Of a DNA stretch of 31,303 bases, positions 9,801 to 17,605 are shown in pieces. The translations under genes were made by a program, and so were the position numbers. The DNA is taken from positions 1 through 31,303 of the forward strand of contig JBBDRW010000113.1 of NCBI GenBank assembly GCA_040905265.1, given 5' to 3'. The DNA is from JBBDRW01 sp040905265. Its GTDB lineage: Bacteria; Bacteroidota; Rhodothermia; Balneolales; Balneolaceae. The notes under the pieces were generated by a model. The model saw only the letters and a program-made list of their open reading frames with translations. It was not told the DNA's origin and made no database searches. Position 1 is the stretch's first letter; every line of letters starts with the position of its first letter.

Positions 9801-12800
9801 TTTGGGTTCAGCCTCTTCTTCCGGGTGGAAGGCCGCTCACATCCGGTACCATGGAGGAGTATGACGGGACGATCTATATCGATATCGGAACGATCTCCGA
9901 AGATGTAGTGCCGAATGCAAAACTGAATAGTGAAGATGGCCTGGCGCTAAATCCCGAATCCCTGATACCGGACCGTGCATTCAATCCCCGTTCCTATATC
10001 CCGGCAAACCCTACTCCTCCGGAAGGGGAATTTTCTACACAGAACCGGGATCTGGAAGATGTCGGACTGGATGGTATTCCGACAGATGGTGGTATTAACG
10101 GCTTGAACGAACATCAGGTCTTCAGCGGGTTTATTGATGCAATGCGTACCCAGTACGGCGAGGGGTCCGAACAGTTTACCGAAATCCTTCAGGACCCCTC
10201 CAATGATCAATACCTCTACTATGGGGAATCTTTGATGGAGGGAAGGCCTCTGCATCAGCGGTTTCACAGGATGATGGCCTATCCGGAAGGGAATACCCCG
10301 CTGGATCAGAGTGATCGCAGGGCGGTTACAAACCGGCCGAATACAGAGGGGCTTGTAAACCCCTCCCGTGTGGAACTGAATAATGCCTATTTTCAGTATG
10401 AGATAGAACTGAACCCTGCGGATGAAGGTGGATTTGCGGAGAACAGCCGGGTCATCGACCGCGTGAGCGGATCACGGCAGCAGGATCGCTGGTATCTGGT
10501 TCGGATTCCACTGGAGGAGTTTGAGAGAAAGGTGGGCGATATCAATGATTTTCAGAATATAACTTATGTACGGTTCTGGATGTCCGGGTATCAGCGGCCG
10601 TTTACCCTCCGGTTTGCCTCGTTTGAGTTTGTTGGCAGTCAGTGGCAGGAGGCGGAAAGTATAAATAATGCCAGTGACCCTGGTGCGGAGATCAAACTCT
10701 CCACCATCAATATTGAAGAGAACTCGAACCGGAGGCCGATCCCGTACCGGCAGCCGCTCGGGTCCATTCGTGCACAGGATCGGGGCAGCCAGCTCCAATC
10801 CCTGGCTAATGAGCAGTCTATTATACTTGAAACGACTCATCTTGGGCCAGGTGCTGTTCAGATGGTCAGGCGTAACTATCCCGGTGGGATCAATCTGCTC
10901 AACTACTCCAATATGAGAATGTTCGTACATGGGGAAGGGTTTGAGAACAGAGGAGAAGCCGAGCTGATTCTACGGTTTGGAAATGACCTGGAGAACAACT
11001 ATTACGAGTACCGTCAGCCGGTAACCCCCACCGATCCGACCTATCCGTTTCAGGATTATGATCCGGGTGAAGGTGCACGACTCGAAGAGGAGGGGGAGCA
11101 GGTGTGGCAGTATGAAGAAAACAGCATGAATATCGTGCTTGGTGCATTTAACCGGCTGAAACAGCTTCGGGACCAGGAAGTATTGGATGATCCGGCACAA
11201 CTCTATGAACGGAGCGATATCCTGGAAGATGCAGTTCCGGGAGCGGTGATTGCGGTAAAAGGGAATCCCTCTCTGGATCGGGTCAACGAGATTGGTGCGG
11301 GTATCCGAAATCCCTATGATCCTTCAGATCCGTCCGGCAATGGCAGCCCGGTTCTGAATGCAGTGTTTTGGCTGAACGAGCTGCGGGTATCCGGATTTGA
11401 CAATCAGTCCGGCTGGGCTGCCAATGCAAAAGCTTCTCTGAAACTGGCTGATTTTGCGACAGTGAATATGAATTTGGTTCGCCAGACCGATGGATTCGGC
11501 GCTCTTGACTCTCGTCTCGGCCAGAGACGGGTTTCAGACGAACTTGCTTATGATCTGAGTTCTACAGTTCAACTCGACAAGTTTCTGCCCGAGCGATATG
11601 GTTGGCAAATTCCAGTCACGTTTTCAACCCGTCAATCGACATTGACTCCACGCTATCTTCCGAATGAAGGGGATATCAGGTTGAGTGACTTCGAGGATGC
11701 GGTTCGGTCCCGGACAGATATCGGTGATTTTGAAAAAGAGCAGTTGATCGATGCCAGGACACGGGAGGTACAGACCTGGCTGGAGTCGTACTCGCTCAAC
11801 CTCTCCAATATGACAAAACAGAGTTCCGAAAACCGCCTGGCGCGATATACGCTTGACAATACAACACTCAATTATGTATACAATACAACCGAGGCCCGGA
11901 ACCCACAGTTTCAACAGCAAGACAACTGGAATTTCAGTACATCACTTCTCTACAGTCACTCTTTCTCAGAGCGGAGCAGCATCTCTCCCTTTAGATTTCT
12001 GGAAGAGGTTCCGTTGCTTGGAGTCGTATCCGGCCTTCAGTTTGGCCTGACTCCCAACAATATCTCTGCCTCGGTCAGTATGTCCCGCATGTTCGAAGAG
12101 CGCCGTCGCCGCGTTTTCAGGCAACGAACTGTGGACGAGGCAGTACAGCAGACTCACAACTTTCAGTACCAGACCCAGGTCGGATTTGGATACAATCTGT
12201 TACAGTCCATCACCACAAATTTTCAGGCTCAGAATACGTTTGACCTGAACCGTGTAGCGGTGGAAGACGCCGGGTTATCGGGAGCAGACAGTACGGCGGT
12301 ACTTCCCATCCCGACAGTAGATGTAGTCGGGAATCTTTTACGTGGCGATGCCGCTGCCAGGCGAGCCTCTTATCAGGAGACCTATACGGCCAGCTGGCTT
12401 CCGGACTTCAATGCAGTTCGTCCCCTGAACTGGATGAGTTATTCTCTCCGCTACGGCGGTGGCTTTCGGTGGGATAACTCTCCGCGCGGATCCGGCCTCG
12501 GTGCAAGGGTATCCAATAATTTTCGGCTGGATCATACATTGAATATGGATGTTCAGAATCTGATGGCACGATCCGGAATCCTGACTCTCCTGGAACCGGA
12601 TGATACCGGCATCTCATCGGTCGGGGATCTCCTTCTGGTTTCGGGTCAGAGGTTGCTTTCCGGGCTCCTGAGTCTTCAGAATATCAATGTAACCTATAAT
12701 CATTCGAAAGCAGCCTCACAGGCGGGATATAGTGGAAGTCCCCGGCTGCTCGATATGTTCGGCGATGAGGACTCCTTCACAGCACCCTTCTCCTACAGGT

Positions 12801-14011
12801 TTGGAATCACTGAACGTATAGGAACTCAACAACTGATTCAAAACAGTGGGGATGTCGCAGCCATCCAGTTACCTGCAAACATTACCTACACAGATAATCT
12901 GTCGGCCGATACCCGGTTTAATCCGCTTCAGAATATTTCGGTCGAATTTAACTGGAATACCCAGTGGGATGAACGACTGTCGGAAACGTTTACTCTGGAT
13001 GCGTCCAATCAGGTCACATCCGTGCTGAGTGCCTCCGGAACTATCAGCTCCAGTGTCTGGGCATTTGGGGGTGGATACCGGGATCTCTTTGAAAATCAGC
13101 TGGAAGCAGCGTTTGACGATATTGTACCCGGAGAGGATACGATTCGGGATGAGGGCGGAAACGGAGATGGCAGAACGGTTATGAACCGTGTCACACTGCA
13201 GGAAGATTTTCGAAGTGCCTACCTCAGTACGGGTACAGGCGGTTTGGGAGAAAAAGGGTTTACCCCGTTCCCTTTACCAGGGTGGAGAGTAAACTGGAGC
13301 GGTATGGAGAGGTGGATTCCGTTTCTGGGCCGTTTTATGGAACGCGCCTCGATCACTCACTCCTATGCAGGCCGGTACCGGATGGGATGGGGGCTGAACA
13401 ACACACCCGGCCCGCTCCCTCCGCGCAGAATCGGGGCATACAGTGTAGAGGATGTGCGGCCGGAATATGAACCTGCATCCATCAACATCGAAAAGGTTTT
13501 TGCGCCGGTGGCACAACTGAATGTGACCTGGTCGAACAATCTTCGCACACAGATTGGATATGAATATAGCAAGCTGACCAGTTTCGCTCTCTCAAATATC
13601 AATGTGACGGAGCGGGTTTCCAAAGGTGTCCGGCTCTCATTTACCTATACGATACGTGGTTTCAGGCTGCCCCTGCTTCGCCAACTGAACAATAATCTTG
13701 ATATCACGGTAACCGGCAACTATATCGAGGATACGGAACAGCGGTTTCTGCTCGATGCTGATCTTGATCGGGCTCTTTCTGAGAGCCATGACACCATTGT
13801 CCGGAATCCGTCCTTCCATACGGTAAGCCCGCGGCCGCCCTCGGGACAGAGCCGATTCAACGCATCTGCTATATTTGGATATCGATTTTCAAATATGATT
13901 CAGGCGAATTTTGAGTATGCATTTAACCGGGTTCTGCCCAAATCGTCCAGAACCTATGAGCGGACAACGCATGATATTCGGTTTAATATCAGAATCAATA
14001 TCCAGTCTTGA
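6824..14011 (+). CDS. sprA: SprA, type 9 secretion system outer-membrane translocon / gliding motility protein
   Basis: 2395 residues, matching the roughly 2300-2500 residues of SprA, which forms the very large single-chain beta-barrel channel (36 strands in the Flavobacterium johnsoniae structure) through which type 9 cargo crosses the outer membrane. The start is GTG at 6824; an in-frame TAA at 6815 precludes an upstream start, and translation from GTG gives a clean signal peptide (SYLLPFFPVLLGFFILSGLPGSVYA). Visible SprA traits are the early SprA_N-type region around VGLPGIYSFEEYA, long stretches of alternating aromatic/polar beta-strands, conserved EYLEFWVQP- and NYSNMRMFVHGEG-like blocks, and a typical terminal strand (THDIRFNIRINI). 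No partner genes such as porV, sprE, sprT or gldKLMN are in the window. Its 3' end overlaps convergent lnt by 17 bp. Confidence 0.95.
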   Translation: MYRARSYLLPFFPVLLGFFILSGLPGSVYAQDQDSGIQETVLPDTAGSLSLPSVFRLPFRGTLVPKPFLRPLPRLYYISLPTETVTVERYPDGTFRTRQQIQGIEVGLPGIYSFEEYAAFSKRDHINTNWRELIRESEQREAGQRGLLDFRVAIPGGRESAFTTIFGAPEVNLRVNGIASMNVGASIQHTSDPSLPEDQQRRIDPLFDQSLQLNIQGTVGDKLTIQTDWDTERAFDYQNRVNILYEGYENEILQQVQMGNVTMQTGNSLIRGSGSLFGIRSVAELGRLRLTSVLSQQKGDSNVETITGGAQERQIELRPGSYEDNRHFFIDFYTRQQFEESVSNPQQARQTLRISEMNVWVLREGVQAEEGARLAVALTDYGVARGGDGDYLPPDHTLDPFDPALIDQFRDPSVSVSASELGLDDSRDFEEGYFTLLSEGQDYTVNTISGYLSLNRTLGPREVLAVSYTYINASGQSVTVGDINQGGSGRIFLKLLRPANMSTDHTLFPLTMRNVYSLGVSDITRENLELEIEYTEGSIGQNRLPGRSTTILQDLGLDRVDSQGALNPDNQIDFGTGTLDPLNGRIIFPYLEPFGSRLEEVLLEAGATEGDLDRLVFYDLYRERQQNAVRSSVNTFYLLTGEARGGAQDNFSLGIALVEGSVRVYANGTELQEGIDYQVDYSFGSITILNSRYTAPGQEIRIEYENQAFTSIEQKTFTGLRAEYQIADEFLVGSTLFRYNEKPLDDKIRLGDEPISNTVFGFDANARIEAPFLTRLLDAFPLLSTFETSEINLSGEFAQLRPGVAHTRAEKRAIRNGELFTDEEEGLSYIDDFEGSSIKINLLNTMRWNLAAPPAAVPGYGPDLIYFENEIDPPAASPLEMQADRADLRSKFSWYTIPRNITSILEDADFTPESEQILVEDIFPGRETRNPQEEIITTLDLYYNPLERGPYNYNSELRTLLEEEPERTWGGMTAVLPSGQEDFSQNNVEYLEFWVQPLLPGGRPLTSGTMEEYDGTIYIDIGTISEDVVPNAKLNSEDGLALNPESLIPDRAFNPRSYIPANPTPPEGEFSTQNRDLEDVGLDGIPTDGGINGLNEHQVFSGFIDAMRTQYGEGSEQFTEILQDPSNDQYLYYGESLMEGRPLHQRFHRMMAYPEGNTPLDQSDRRAVTNRPNTEGLVNPSRVELNNAYFQYEIELNPADEGGFAENSRVIDRVSGSRQQDRWYLVRIPLEEFERKVGDINDFQNITYVRFWMSGYQRPFTLRFASFEFVGSQWQEAESINNASDPGAEIKLSTINIEENSNRRPIPYRQPLGSIRAQDRGSQLQSLANEQSIILETTHLGPGAVQMVRRNYPGGINLLNYSNMRMFVHGEGFENRGEAELILRFGNDLENNYYEYRQPVTPTDPTYPFQDYDPGEGARLEEEGEQVWQYEENSMNIVLGAFNRLKQLRDQEVLDDPAQLYERSDILEDAVPGAVIAVKGNPSLDRVNEIGAGIRNPYDPSDPSGNGSPVLNAVFWLNELRVSGFDNQSGWAANAKASLKLADFATVNMNLVRQTDGFGALDSRLGQRRVSDELAYDLSSTVQLDKFLPERYGWQIPVTFSTRQSTLTPRYLPNEGDIRLSDFEDAVRSRTDIGDFEKEQLIDARTREVQTWLESYSLNLSNMTKQSSENRLARYTLDNTTLNYVYNTTEARNPQFQQQDNWNFSTSLLYSHSFSERSSISPFRFLEEVPLLGVVSGLQFGLTPNNISASVSMSRMFEERRRRVFRQRTVDEAVQQTHNFQYQTQVGFGYNLLQSITTNFQAQNTFDLNRVAVEDAGLSGADSTAVLPIPTVDVVGNLLRGDAAARRASYQETYTASWLPDFNAVRPLNWMSYSLRYGGGFRWDNSPRGSGLGARVSNNFRLDHTLNMDVQNLMARSGILTLLEPDDTGISSVGDLLLVSGQRLLSGLLSLQNINVTYNHSKAASQAGYSGSPRLLDMFGDEDSFTAPFSYRFGITERIGTQQLIQNSGDVAAIQLPANITYTDNLSADTRFNPLQNISVEFNWNTQWDERLSETFTLDASNQVTSVLSASGTISSSVWAFGGGYRDLFENQLEAAFDDIVPGEDTIRDEGGNGDGRTVMNRVTLQEDFRSAYLSTGTGGLGEKGFTPFPLPGWRVNWSGMERWIPFLGRFMERASITHSYAGRYRMGWGLNNTPGPLPPRRIGAYSVEDVRPEYEPASINIEKVFAPVAQLNVTWSNNLRTQIGYEYSKLTSFALSNINVTERVSKGVRLSFTYTIRGFRLPLLRQLNNNLDITVTGNYIEDTEQRFLLDADLDRALSESHDTIVRNPSFHTVSPRPPSGQSRFNASAIFGYRFSNMIQANFEYAFNRVLPKSSRTYERTTHDIRFNIRINIQS

Positions 14012-15581
14012 CCTTCCGCTGCTGCCATTTTCTCCGGCTCAGAACCAGCAGCACTCCTGCCCCGGCAGCCAGGAGCATCAGAAAGTTAAACCAATTTCCA
14101 TATCGGGCATAGAAGGTGAGCCTTTCATCCGGCCAGATGGTATGGCGAAACGCGGCTTGAGTCCAGTATTCGGTTTCCACCAAAACCTCACCGTCCGGTG
14201 AGATAATCCCGGAGATTCCGTTGTTAGCACTCCGGACAACCCAGCGGCGGTATTCGATCGCCCGCAACCGCGCGTATTCAAAGTGCTGGGTATGTCCGCT
14301 CGAGTCTCCCCACCAGCCATCATTGGTCACGATCGTTAAAAATGTAGCACCGTTCCGGACAAAATTGCCGACCCAATAGGGGAAGACAGAATCGTAACAG
14401 ACCATACCCCCGGTCAGTTCTCCGGATACGTGGAACGGGTTCGCCAGGTCGCCCCGTCCGTATCTTGTAACAAGGCCCCAGTCAACCCAATTCATGATAT
14501 CCAGTTTCTTCAGAAAATTTGCATAGGGTAACCGTTCAACGACTGGAACCAGTTTCCCTTTCTTGTAAACGTCCGGAGTCTGACCGTGCGGGGTGATATG
14601 CAGAGATGCGTTAAAGACATTGTATCCTCTGCCATCGGCCATACGCCGAACAATGGCCGGCTCCTGGCCGGAATCTTCATAATACTCGACGAATCCTGTG
14701 CCGGTAATCAACTCTGTATTCCAGCTCCTGAGGGAGTCACGAATCCGGTGGATACGGGGACTGTCAAGGGAGAGGCTTGTATTCACGGCATTTTCGGGCC
14801 AGATAACCAACCGGGTCTCGTCCGTGATTACTTCACGGGTTTGATTCAGAAGAAGGGTAATGATTTCATCGGCCGATCCAAACCCTCCCAGATGCCGGTA
14901 GGAGTCAATATTGTGCTGGACAACCGCTGCTTCAAACGGTTCCGGATCAGGATTCTCCTGCCAGGAAGCGTCTGCAAGCAGAGATAGAAGTGGTGCCAGC
15001 AGGAGCAGGGAGATTGTACCAGCCAGGTACTGACGCTTCCGGGTTGTAAAATAGCTATAGAACAGGAAGGAGGTGAATACGACCCAGAATGTGACCGCCA
15101 GGTGCCCGGTCCAGGAGATGTACTGGATGATACCTGTCATAGTCGCCCACCCGTTTGCCAGTGAGAGCCAGGGCCATGCCAGTTCCCAGTGGTGATGGAG
15201 AAACTCATAACCGGTCCAGGTTGAGGCCGCCAGCAGAGCTGTGATCCACCGGTTCATATTCAGTAACTGATAGTTTCGTATCAGCAGAAGCGGCAGCAAC
15301 ATCAGGAGTGCATTGGCAGTAATAGCTGCCAGGCCGGCCGCAACGGTTGCCATCAACAGCCAATAGGTTCCAAACAGGTTCCAGACCAGAAATGCCGGCC
15401 AGGCATAGAGGGAGAGCTCTCTGCCCGAACGGCTTGATTCTGCCAGCCGAAAAAGCAGAATAAATGCAATAAACTGCAAAAAGGGGAAGTTGAGCGGAGG
15501 AAAACTAAGCCCAAGAAGGACTCCGGCAGCAACAGAGGTATGCCACGGTTTGTTCCAGATATCGTTGATGAGGGGTCCCAT
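13995..15581 (-). CDS. lnt: Apolipoprotein N-acyltransferase
   Basis: 528 residues from the ATG at 15581, close to E. coli Lnt (512). It transfers an acyl chain from a phospholipid to the N-terminal cysteine of lipoproteins at the inner membrane. The N-terminal half has multiple membrane spans (about residues 14-210), and the C-terminal half is a nitrilase-like domain followed by a last span (about 500-518). The catalytic triad is visible: Glu263 in WPENA, Lys341 in YKKGKLVP, Cys395 in MVCYDSVFP; Glu349 in VERLPY fits the auxiliary Glu. The frame is open upstream to 15668, but that would overlap rsmI by 70 bp and add a non-membrane leader; the ATG at 15581 leaves a 17-bp gap after the rsmI stop. 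It is probably cotranscribed with rsmI. The last 17 bp overlap the sprA 3' end on the opposite strand. Confidence 0.93.
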   Translation of the reverse strand: MGPLINDIWNKPWHTSVAAGVLLGLSFPPLNFPFLQFIAFILLFRLAESSRSGRELSLYAWPAFLVWNLFGTYWLLMATVAAGLAAITANALLMLLPLLLIRNYQLLNMNRWITALLAASTWTGYEFLHHHWELAWPWLSLANGWATMTGIIQYISWTGHLAVTFWVVFTSFLFYSYFTTRKRQYLAGTISLLLLAPLLSLLADASWQENPDPEPFEAAVVQHNIDSYRHLGGFGSADEIITLLLNQTREVITDETRLVIWPENAVNTSLSLDSPRIHRIRDSLRSWNTELITGTGFVEYYEDSGQEPAIVRRMADGRGYNVFNASLHITPHGQTPDVYKKGKLVPVVERLPYANFLKKLDIMNWVDWGLVTRYGRGDLANPFHVSGELTGGMVCYDSVFPYWVGNFVRNGATFLTIVTNDGWWGDSSGHTQHFEYARLRAIEYRRWVVRSANNGISGIISPDGEVLVETEYWTQAAFRHTIWPDERLTFYARYGNWFNFLMLLAAGAGVLLVLSRRKWQQRKVKTGY

Positions 15582-15598
15582 AGCAGGTATCAGGTTTG

Positions 15599-16282
15599 TT
15601 AATCGGAATAGGTTTGGGCTGCCAGGATAATAACAAATTCTCCCTTTGGAACATCCCTCTCTATCCATGCTCTTCGAAGGTCGCCCAGCCGTCCGCGCTG
15701 TACCTCTTCAAACTTTTTGGTAAGCTCCCTTGCGATGGCAACCCACCGCTCTTCTCCGGCATGCTCTTCCAGCTCTTCCAGGAGCCGCAAAAGCCGGTGA
15801 GGGCTCTCGTAGATCACCGTTGTAACCGGGTATCGGGAGATCTCTTGCAGCCGGGTCTGACGCCCTTTCTTGGGTGGAAGAAATCCTTCAAAGAGGTATC
15901 GGTCGCAGGGTAGCCCGCTGGCAGCCAGAGCGGTTGTACAGGCATCCGGGCCAGGAATAACCGTAACCGTATGTCCATGTTGCCAGGCTGCCCGGACAGC
16001 AAGAAACCCTGGATCCGAAATGCCGGGCATACCTGCATCAGAGATCAGGGCAATATTCAATCCTCCATCCAGGAGATTCATCAAATGTTTGACCTTTCTG
16101 TGTTCGTTGTGTTGATGAAAAGGAAACGTCGGTGTCTCCACCCCGTAGTGCCCAAGCAGCTTGCCGGACGTTCTGGTATCTTCACATCCGATCTGATCGG
16201 CCATGTTCAGTATTTCAATCGCCCGGGGCGAGATGTCACCGAGATTTCCAATTGGAGTTGCAACGATAAACAGTGTAGACAC
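15599..16282 (-). CDS. rsmI: 16S rRNA (cytidine1402-2'-O)-methyltransferase
   Basis: A SAM-dependent tetrapyrrole-methylase-fold enzyme that 2'-O-methylates C1402 in the 16S rRNA decoding centre. Motifs in order are LFIVATPIGNLGDIS at the N-terminus, CEDTRTSGKLLGHYG, FHQHNE, ALISDAGMPGISDPG, VIPGPDACTTALAASGLP, FLPPKKGRQ, YESPHRL and ARELTKKFEE. I place the start at GTG 16282 (227 residues) because the homologous N-terminus aligns there and a TAnnTTTG promoter element lies at 16312-16319, inside the longer frame. In-frame ATGs at 16351 and 16342 would add 20-23 residues with no family equivalent. The protein is slightly shorter than E. coli RsmI (286), like other compact members. It precedes lnt on the same strand. 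Confidence 0.92.
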   Translation of the reverse strand: MSTLFIVATPIGNLGDISPRAIEILNMADQIGCEDTRTSGKLLGHYGVETPTFPFHQHNEHRKVKHLMNLLDGGLNIALISDAGMPGISDPGFLAVRAAWQHGHTVTVIPGPDACTTALAASGLPCDRYLFEGFLPPKKGRQTRLQEISRYPVTTVIYESPHRLLRLLEELEEHAGEERWVAIARELTKKFEEVQRGRLGDLRRAWIERDVPKGEFVIILAAQTYSD

Positions 16283-16311
16283 CTGAAGCGGGTTTGGTGA
16301 AAAATTCGATT

Positions 16312-16319
16312 CAAAGATA
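16312..16319 (-). promoter_or_regulatory. Candidate -7 element (TATCTTTG) for rsmI-lnt
   Basis: Exact TAnnTTTG on the minus strand, 29 bp before the GTG at 16282; identical to the 8-mer ahead of lptF. If used, transcription starts about 20 nt before the GTG and excludes the upstream ATG starts. Confidence 0.4.
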
Positions 16320-16375
16320 ACGTCAAAAACCCGTAGTTTCATACGAACCATGAAATCTGTTCAATCAGGCGATTT

Positions 16376-16759
16376 ATGACAGCATTCAAACCGAGCGGGA
16401 TCAACCATATTACGATCAGAGTGAATGATATCAAACGGGCCGAAGAGTTTTACGGAACCATCCTCGGTTTCGAGCAGGTTCGAAAAATGGGCCAGAGTAT
16501 GGCCGTCTATAAGGTAGGCAGAGAGGATACCCTGGTCATTGTGGAAGCAGAGACCAGTTATGATCCTAACTCCCGTGATTTTCGGGTCGACCACTTCGGT
16601 TTCTATCTCGACACTCCGGAGGAGATTGATGAACTGGCGGACTATTTCAGAGATAACGAAGTATCCATCCTGAGCGGCCCGGCCAACCGGAAAAAGGGGC
16701 GTTTTCTCTTTATCTCCGATCCGGATGGGAATATGATCGAGTTTCTGCATGAAGTGTAG
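16376..16759 (+). CDS. VOC family (glyoxalase/dioxygenase fold) protein
   Basis: 127 residues, a single vicinal-oxygen-chelate module of two beta-alpha-beta-beta-beta repeats. GINHITIRVNDIKRAEEFYGTILGFE opens the first repeat and FRVDHFGFYLD the second; FISDPDGNMIEF is the canonical C-terminal strand. Likely metal ligands are His11, His73 and Glu122, the usual H-H-E arrangement. Members include glyoxalase I, fosfomycin-modifying thiol transferases and extradiol dioxygenases; the sequence does not settle which reaction applies, and no resistance role is claimed. The gene begins between divergent rsmI and its own operon direction, and is followed 157 bp later by grpE. It may or may not be cotranscribed with grpE-dnaJ, since inverted repeats lie between. 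Confidence 0.88.
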   Translation: MTAFKPSGINHITIRVNDIKRAEEFYGTILGFEQVRKMGQSMAVYKVGREDTLVIVEAETSYDPNSRDFRVDHFGFYLDTPEEIDELADYFRDNEVSILSGPANRKKGRFLFISDPDGNMIEFLHEV

Positions 16760-16765
16760 TGTCGT

Positions 16766-16802
16766 TGCAAGAGTACGAAAGATTGTCACGACTCCTCTTG
16801 CA
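16766..16802 (+). terminator. Inverted repeat after the VOC gene (TGCAAGAG / CTCTTGCA)
   Basis: Perfect 8-bp arms (16766-16773 and 16795-16802) with a 21-base spacer, beginning 7 bp after the VOC stop. There is no T-run after it, so it may be an RNA-stabilising hairpin or operator rather than a Rho-independent terminator. Confidence 0.35.
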
Positions 16803-16822
16803 TGAGAGTTGTGGCATGTATT

Positions 16823-16845
16823 TTGCTGGGTACAGGTACCCGCAA
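16823..16845 (+). promoter_or_regulatory. Dyad in the grpE leader (GGGTAC-AG-GTACCC, extended)
   Basis: The core GGGTACAGGTACCC (16828-16841) is a perfect 6-bp dyad with a 2-base centre. Flanking TTGC (16823-16826) and GCAA (16842-16845) extend it to 10 paired bases per side with one bulged T at 16827. It is 72 bp upstream of the grpE ATG. It is not a CIRCE element (TTAGCACTC-N9-GAGTGCTAA). It could be an operator for a heat-shock regulator or a leader hairpin. Confidence 0.45.
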
Positions 16846-16916
16846 GGTGATGGCGAGTAATACAACATCCAATTTGGAATCAGAATAGATAATTCCCAGA
16901 GACAAGCGACAGATCT

Positions 16917-17525
16917 ATGAGTAATGAGGAGAACCGAAATCTGAAAGAAGAAACCGAGACAACTCTTGAGGCTTCCGGGAGTGAGAAGCATGAGGAATCG
17001 AACCTGTCTGACATGGATCAGGAGATGAACCGGGAGTCCGGTGAAGATTCGCTGATCTTGGAACAACAGAAACGGATTGCTGAGCTTGAGAGGCAACTGG
17101 ATGAGATGAAGAATGCTCATCTTCGCAAAGTTGCAGAGCTGGAGAATATCAAAAAACGGATTCAAAGGGATAAAGCACAACTATTTGATTCTGCCCGAAT
17201 TGCCGCTATTGAAGAATTTTTGCCGGTCAATGATGACCTGCAGCGAACGATCAAGGCTCTTGAGGAGTCGACAGAATCGGACTCCGGCATGCTGGACGGG
17301 ATCCGTATGATTGGCAAGAAATTCGATGATGTTCTGAAACGTTTTCAGGTAGAACGAATCGATGAAGCAGGGGTGCCCTTTGACGTCGATCTCCATGATG
17401 CACTGTTAAGACAAAAACCTGATGATGACCAGACAGGGAGCGATATAGTACTCCAGGTTGTTGAGAACGGTTACAGGATGGGTGACAGAACGATCCGGCA
17501 TGCCAAGGTGATCGTTAGCGAATAG
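16917..17525 (+). CDS. grpE: GrpE, nucleotide exchange factor for DnaK
   Basis: 202 residues, normal for GrpE. It releases ADP from DnaK so that the chaperone can reload ATP and let go of its client. The N-terminal ~45 residues are acidic and low-complexity. A long coiled coil follows (about 48-100, with AELERQLDEMKNAHLRKVAELENIKKR), then the GrpE core: LPVNDDLQRTIKA, MIGKKFDDVLKRFQVERI, and the C-terminal beta-wing with FDVDLHDALL and ENGYRMGDRTIRHAKVIVSE, close to the PROSITE GrpE signature. It sits 80 bp upstream of dnaJ. dnaK and the usual hrcA repressor gene are not adjacent. The leader carries two inverted repeats that could control the pair. Confidence 0.97.
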   Translation: MSNEENRNLKEETETTLEASGSEKHEESNLSDMDQEMNRESGEDSLILEQQKRIAELERQLDEMKNAHLRKVAELENIKKRIQRDKAQLFDSARIAAIEEFLPVNDDLQRTIKALEESTESDSGMLDGIRMIGKKFDDVLKRFQVERIDEAGVPFDVDLHDALLRQKPDDDQTGSDIVLQVVENGYRMGDRTIRHAKVIVSE

Positions 17526-17527
17526 AG

Positions 17528-17544
17528 GCCGGCACTGTCCCGGC
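17528..17544 (+). other. Small hairpin between grpE and dnaJ
   Basis: GCCGG-N7-CCGGC, a 5-bp GC stem 2 bp after the grpE stop and 61 bp before the dnaJ ATG. No T-run follows. It might modulate readthrough or RNA stability; weak evidence. Confidence 0.25.
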
Positions 17545-17605
17545 TGTGAATGACCGGCTCCGAACAGCTGGTCGAAACATTGAAGTTGGAAGTAACTGCG
17601 ACATT

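Noticed and set aside
16760..16916. CIRCE operator ahead of grpE
   Set aside because: No TTAGCACTC-N9-GAGTGCTAA or close variant is present.
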